NCBI GenBank assembly: GCA_964541025.1
Contig: CAZIOW010000026.1
Location: 1-15,909 of the forward strand
Direction: 5' to 3'
Source: JAGDXO01 sp964541025
GTDB lineage: Archaea; Thermoplasmatota; Thermoplasmata; Thermoplasmatales; GCA-001856825
DNA length: 15,909 nucleotides
The position numbers and the translations under genes were made by a program. A model generated the notes under the pieces. It saw only the letters and a list, made by a program, of their open reading frames with translations. It was not told the DNA's origin and made no database searches. Positions 13,921 through 15,909 of this stretch are shown piece by piece (position 1 is the first letter of the stretch; each line of letters starts with the position of its first letter).

Positions 13921-15606
13921 ATGAAATATGACCTTGTTCTGATGCATCCTCCTTCCATATATGATTTCAGGAAAAGGGACATTGTTGCAGGACCCATCTC
14001 AGAGCTCGTGCCAAGCACGGGAGTGTTTGAAATGTATCCAATTGGTTTCCTTGCAATTATGTCATACCTGAGAGAAAGAGGATACAATGTGCGAATAGAC
14101 AATGTGGCATTGAAGATGCTGAATTCAAAGAGATACAACTTCGAAGAGGAGATTTTGAAGATTGACACAGATTACATTGGACTTGACCTTCACTGGCTGC
14201 CACACGTTCATGGGGCTGTAAGTCTTGCAAGGATAATTAAGACAATAAGGCCCGATATTAAAATAATGATGGGTGGTCTCTCTGCCACGTACTATTCCAG
14301 GGAAATCATGAAAGATGTGAAGGATGTCGACATAGTCGTGAGGGGTGATACTTCTGAGATCACTATGGAAATGATTCTCTCCGGTAAAAATTTTAGAGAA
14401 ATTCCCAATATAATCTACAGATCCGGAAATGAAATAATAGATAATGGTTTCACATTTCTACCGGAAAATTTGGATTACCAGAAGTATGACTATACACAGA
14501 TCATAAAGAGTTCAATAAGGAGCTTCGATGTCCTTGGTCACCTTCCATACTGTGACTGGACAAAGGAACCGGTGGCAATGGTCCTGAGCACCCATGGCTG
14601 TTCATACAGCTGCGGTATTTGTGGGGGATCTCATTTTGCCTACAAGAGTTTCTACAGCAGACCTGGACCAATTTTCCGCTCATCAGAAAAACTTGTTGAA
14701 GATATAATGAATATAAACAATGACCTGAAGATACCTGTATTTGTGGTTGGGGATATACTGATGAGGTCCGCAAGGGATAAAGAATACATTTTTTCAACCT
14801 TGAAAAAAGAAGGAATTGATATACCCCTGCTCTTCGAGGTATTCGTCCCGCATCCCAGAGACGATTTATCTAAAATGGTAAATGTAACTTATGATGTTTC
14901 AATGGAAATTTCTCCTGATACCTCAAACGATAATATAAGGTTCAAGAACGGAAGACCTTACTCCAATAAATCACTTGAAAGATTTATCTCCGATTTCCTT
15001 GGATTAGGAGGAAAAAAGATAGATGTTTATTTCCTGATAGGCCTCTCAGGTCAGGGTAGACAGGATGCTCTTGATGATGTGAAATTTGCAAGACATTTAA
15101 TGGAAATTAACAATAGAAATGAAAAACTTTTTATTTTTACATCACCGGTTTCACCATTCCTCGATCCTGGATCCAGAGGCTTCGAGCTTCCGGAATTGGG
15201 GTACAAAGTGAAATACAGAAGCCTGATGGACCATTACAATGCCCTTGACAAAGGAAAAACATGGGCTGATTTTCTGAACTATGAAACAGTGCTGATGGAC
15301 AAAGATACAATAGTAAACACGACATATGATGCTATCGATGAACTTCTGAAAGTAAAGATGGAACTGGGATACTTGAGTAAAGAAGAATTCGCGAGATCAC
15401 ATGAAATACTTGAAAGCAGCAGACTTGCGATAAAATTGAGCGAAAAAGGGGACTATGGCCTCATGAAGAAAGGAGATGCACTCATAAAGAGCTGTGGAAC
15501 CAAGTACACAGTACTTAAAAAGGAGATTATGTGGGGTACAGGGGGAAGCAGGACAAAGAAAATGATATTCATGATTTATAGGTATCTTCATTCCTCAAGG
15601 GAATAG
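13921..15606 (+). CDS. Cobalamin-binding-type radical SAM enzyme
   Basis: A 561-residue radical SAM protein. The N-terminal half (1-150) looks like the Rossmann-type B12-binding domain of this class: MHPPS (8-12), YPIGFLAIMSYLRERGYNV (39-57), IKIMMGGLSAT (113-123) and DVDIVVRGDTSEIT (135-148), where most relatives have GE(G)E instead of GDTS. The radical SAM cluster motif CSYSCGIC supplies C227, C231 and C234 (CX3CX2C) to bind 4Fe-4S. The barrel continues to about 430 and a C-terminal domain without known motifs follows. I recall a Thermoplasma family of this architecture (Ta0216-type) with unknown function. Such enzymes usually methylate or couple unreactive carbons. The gene stands alone behind its own TATA box and converges with a UbiA-like gene (12-base overlap). 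Confidence 0.88.
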   Translation: MKYDLVLMHPPSIYDFRKRDIVAGPISELVPSTGVFEMYPIGFLAIMSYLRERGYNVRIDNVALKMLNSKRYNFEEEILKIDTDYIGLDLHWLPHVHGAVSLARIIKTIRPDIKIMMGGLSATYYSREIMKDVKDVDIVVRGDTSEITMEMILSGKNFREIPNIIYRSGNEIIDNGFTFLPENLDYQKYDYTQIIKSSIRSFDVLGHLPYCDWTKEPVAMVLSTHGCSYSCGICGGSHFAYKSFYSRPGPIFRSSEKLVEDIMNINNDLKIPVFVVGDILMRSARDKEYIFSTLKKEGIDIPLLFEVFVPHPRDDLSKMVNVTYDVSMEISPDTSNDNIRFKNGRPYSNKSLERFISDFLGLGGKKIDVYFLIGLSGQGRQDALDDVKFARHLMEINNRNEKLFIFTSPVSPFLDPGSRGFELPELGYKVKYRSLMDHYNALDKGKTWADFLNYETVLMDKDTIVNTTYDAIDELLKVKMELGYLSKEEFARSHEILESSRLAIKLSEKGDYGLMKKGDALIKSCGTKYTVLKKEIMWGTGGSRTKKMIFMIYRYLHSSRE

Positions 15607-15909
15607 AAACCTGATACCGATTGAATACGGTGAAAATATGAGAAAAGAAATCACAAAGGCCAGTCCATAATAAAGGGTGTACGAGGCTGTTAGTTTATCT
15701 AGCATTCCCCTCTTTATATTCCTGTCATTGATAGCAATCCTGCTGAGGTTGAATGCAATCGGAATTGTGAGTAACGTGACAAGTACCGGGAATGTTCTCC
15801 TGTCAATCAGGAATGCTGAAATGTCAAGGGGAACAAATATCCAGAGCAATACAAGATAGTATATTTTTGATCCCTTCTGACCCAGCAATGAAGCCACCGT
15901 TCTCACTCC
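15595..15909 (-). CDS. UbiA-like prenyltransferase, C-terminal part (runs off window)
   Basis: The last 104 codons of a minus-strand gene whose start is beyond the right edge. The fragment opens with RTVASLLGQKGSKI, like the segment after the second aspartate-rich motif of UbiA/MenA proteins (typically R.TLA..LG). It continues with three hydrophobic helices, about KIYYLVLLWIFVPLDI, FPVLVTLLTIPIAF and YYGLAFVISFLIF. This is the expected topology of the UbiA C-terminus. The product could be digeranylgeranylglyceryl phosphate synthase, a quinone prenyltransferase or another member. The diagnostic Asp motifs lie outside the window, so assignment is tentative. It overlaps the radical SAM gene 3' end by 12 bases. 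Confidence 0.6.
   Translation of the reverse strand, partial: GVRTVASLLGQKGSKIYYLVLLWIFVPLDISAFLIDRRTFPVLVTLLTIPIAFNLSRIAINDRNIKRGMLDKLTASYTLYYGLAFVISFLIFSPYSIGIRFLFP

Noticed and set aside
1..15909. CRISPR array, insertion sequence, prophage or tRNA-linked integrative element
   Set aside because: No regularly spaced repeats, transposase, integrase or duplicated tRNA 3' end was seen, despite the tRNA gene at 162-236.

Overview
The window looks like chromosomal DNA from an archaeon of the Thermoplasmatales or a close relative. The evidence is the gene content (HerA, isopentenyl phosphate kinase, type 2 IPP isomerase, archaeal ZPR1, Dph6, DUF357, a CCA-less archaeal tRNA-Glu), TATA boxes that often sit about 24-27 nt before the start codon (leaderless messages), frequent TTG/GTG starts and arginine codons dominated by AGG/AGA. 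A 73-base run of N shows it comes from a scaffolded draft or metagenomic assembly. This is mostly housekeeping sequence: I see no CRISPR, insertion sequence, prophage or integrase.

Left part (1-5017): a probable gene tail, a tRNA-Glu(CTC) on the minus strand, then a two-gene minus-strand operon. The operon encodes a RecB/AddB-like PD-(D/E)XK nuclease with a probable iron-sulfur cluster, followed one base later by a UvrD/AddA-like helicase. Together they look like an archaeal AddAB-type DNA end-processing enzyme. A divergent 97-codon gene of unknown function follows.

Middle (5375-8082, minus strand): aminotransferase, HerA translocase (interrupted by the N gap, which removes its Walker B region) and a DUF357 protein, tightly packed. 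Divergent from it (8199-10455, plus strand) is an isoprenoid operon. Isopentenyl phosphate kinase makes IPP, the type 2 isomerase interconverts IPP and DMAPP, and a ZPR1 zinc-finger gene overlaps the end of the isomerase gene.

Right part: a lysine 6-dehydrogenase/saccharopine-dehydrogenase-like gene and dph6 form a minus-strand pair (10421-12186). Divergently, a DtxR/MntR-type regulator and a polytopic NicO-like metal transporter form a plus-strand pair (12339-13722). A near-perfect 19-bp palindrome lies between the TATA box and the start codon of this pair. A cobalamin-binding-type radical SAM enzyme (13921-15606) follows and converges with the C-terminal end of a UbiA-like membrane prenyltransferase running off the right edge.

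The most interesting points are: the AddAB-like pair with one helicase and one nuclease divided between subunits; the regulator-operator-transporter metal unit with atypical metal ligands; HerA grouped with an aminotransferase and DUF357 rather than NurA; and the radical SAM enzyme of unknown substrate beside a prenyltransferase.
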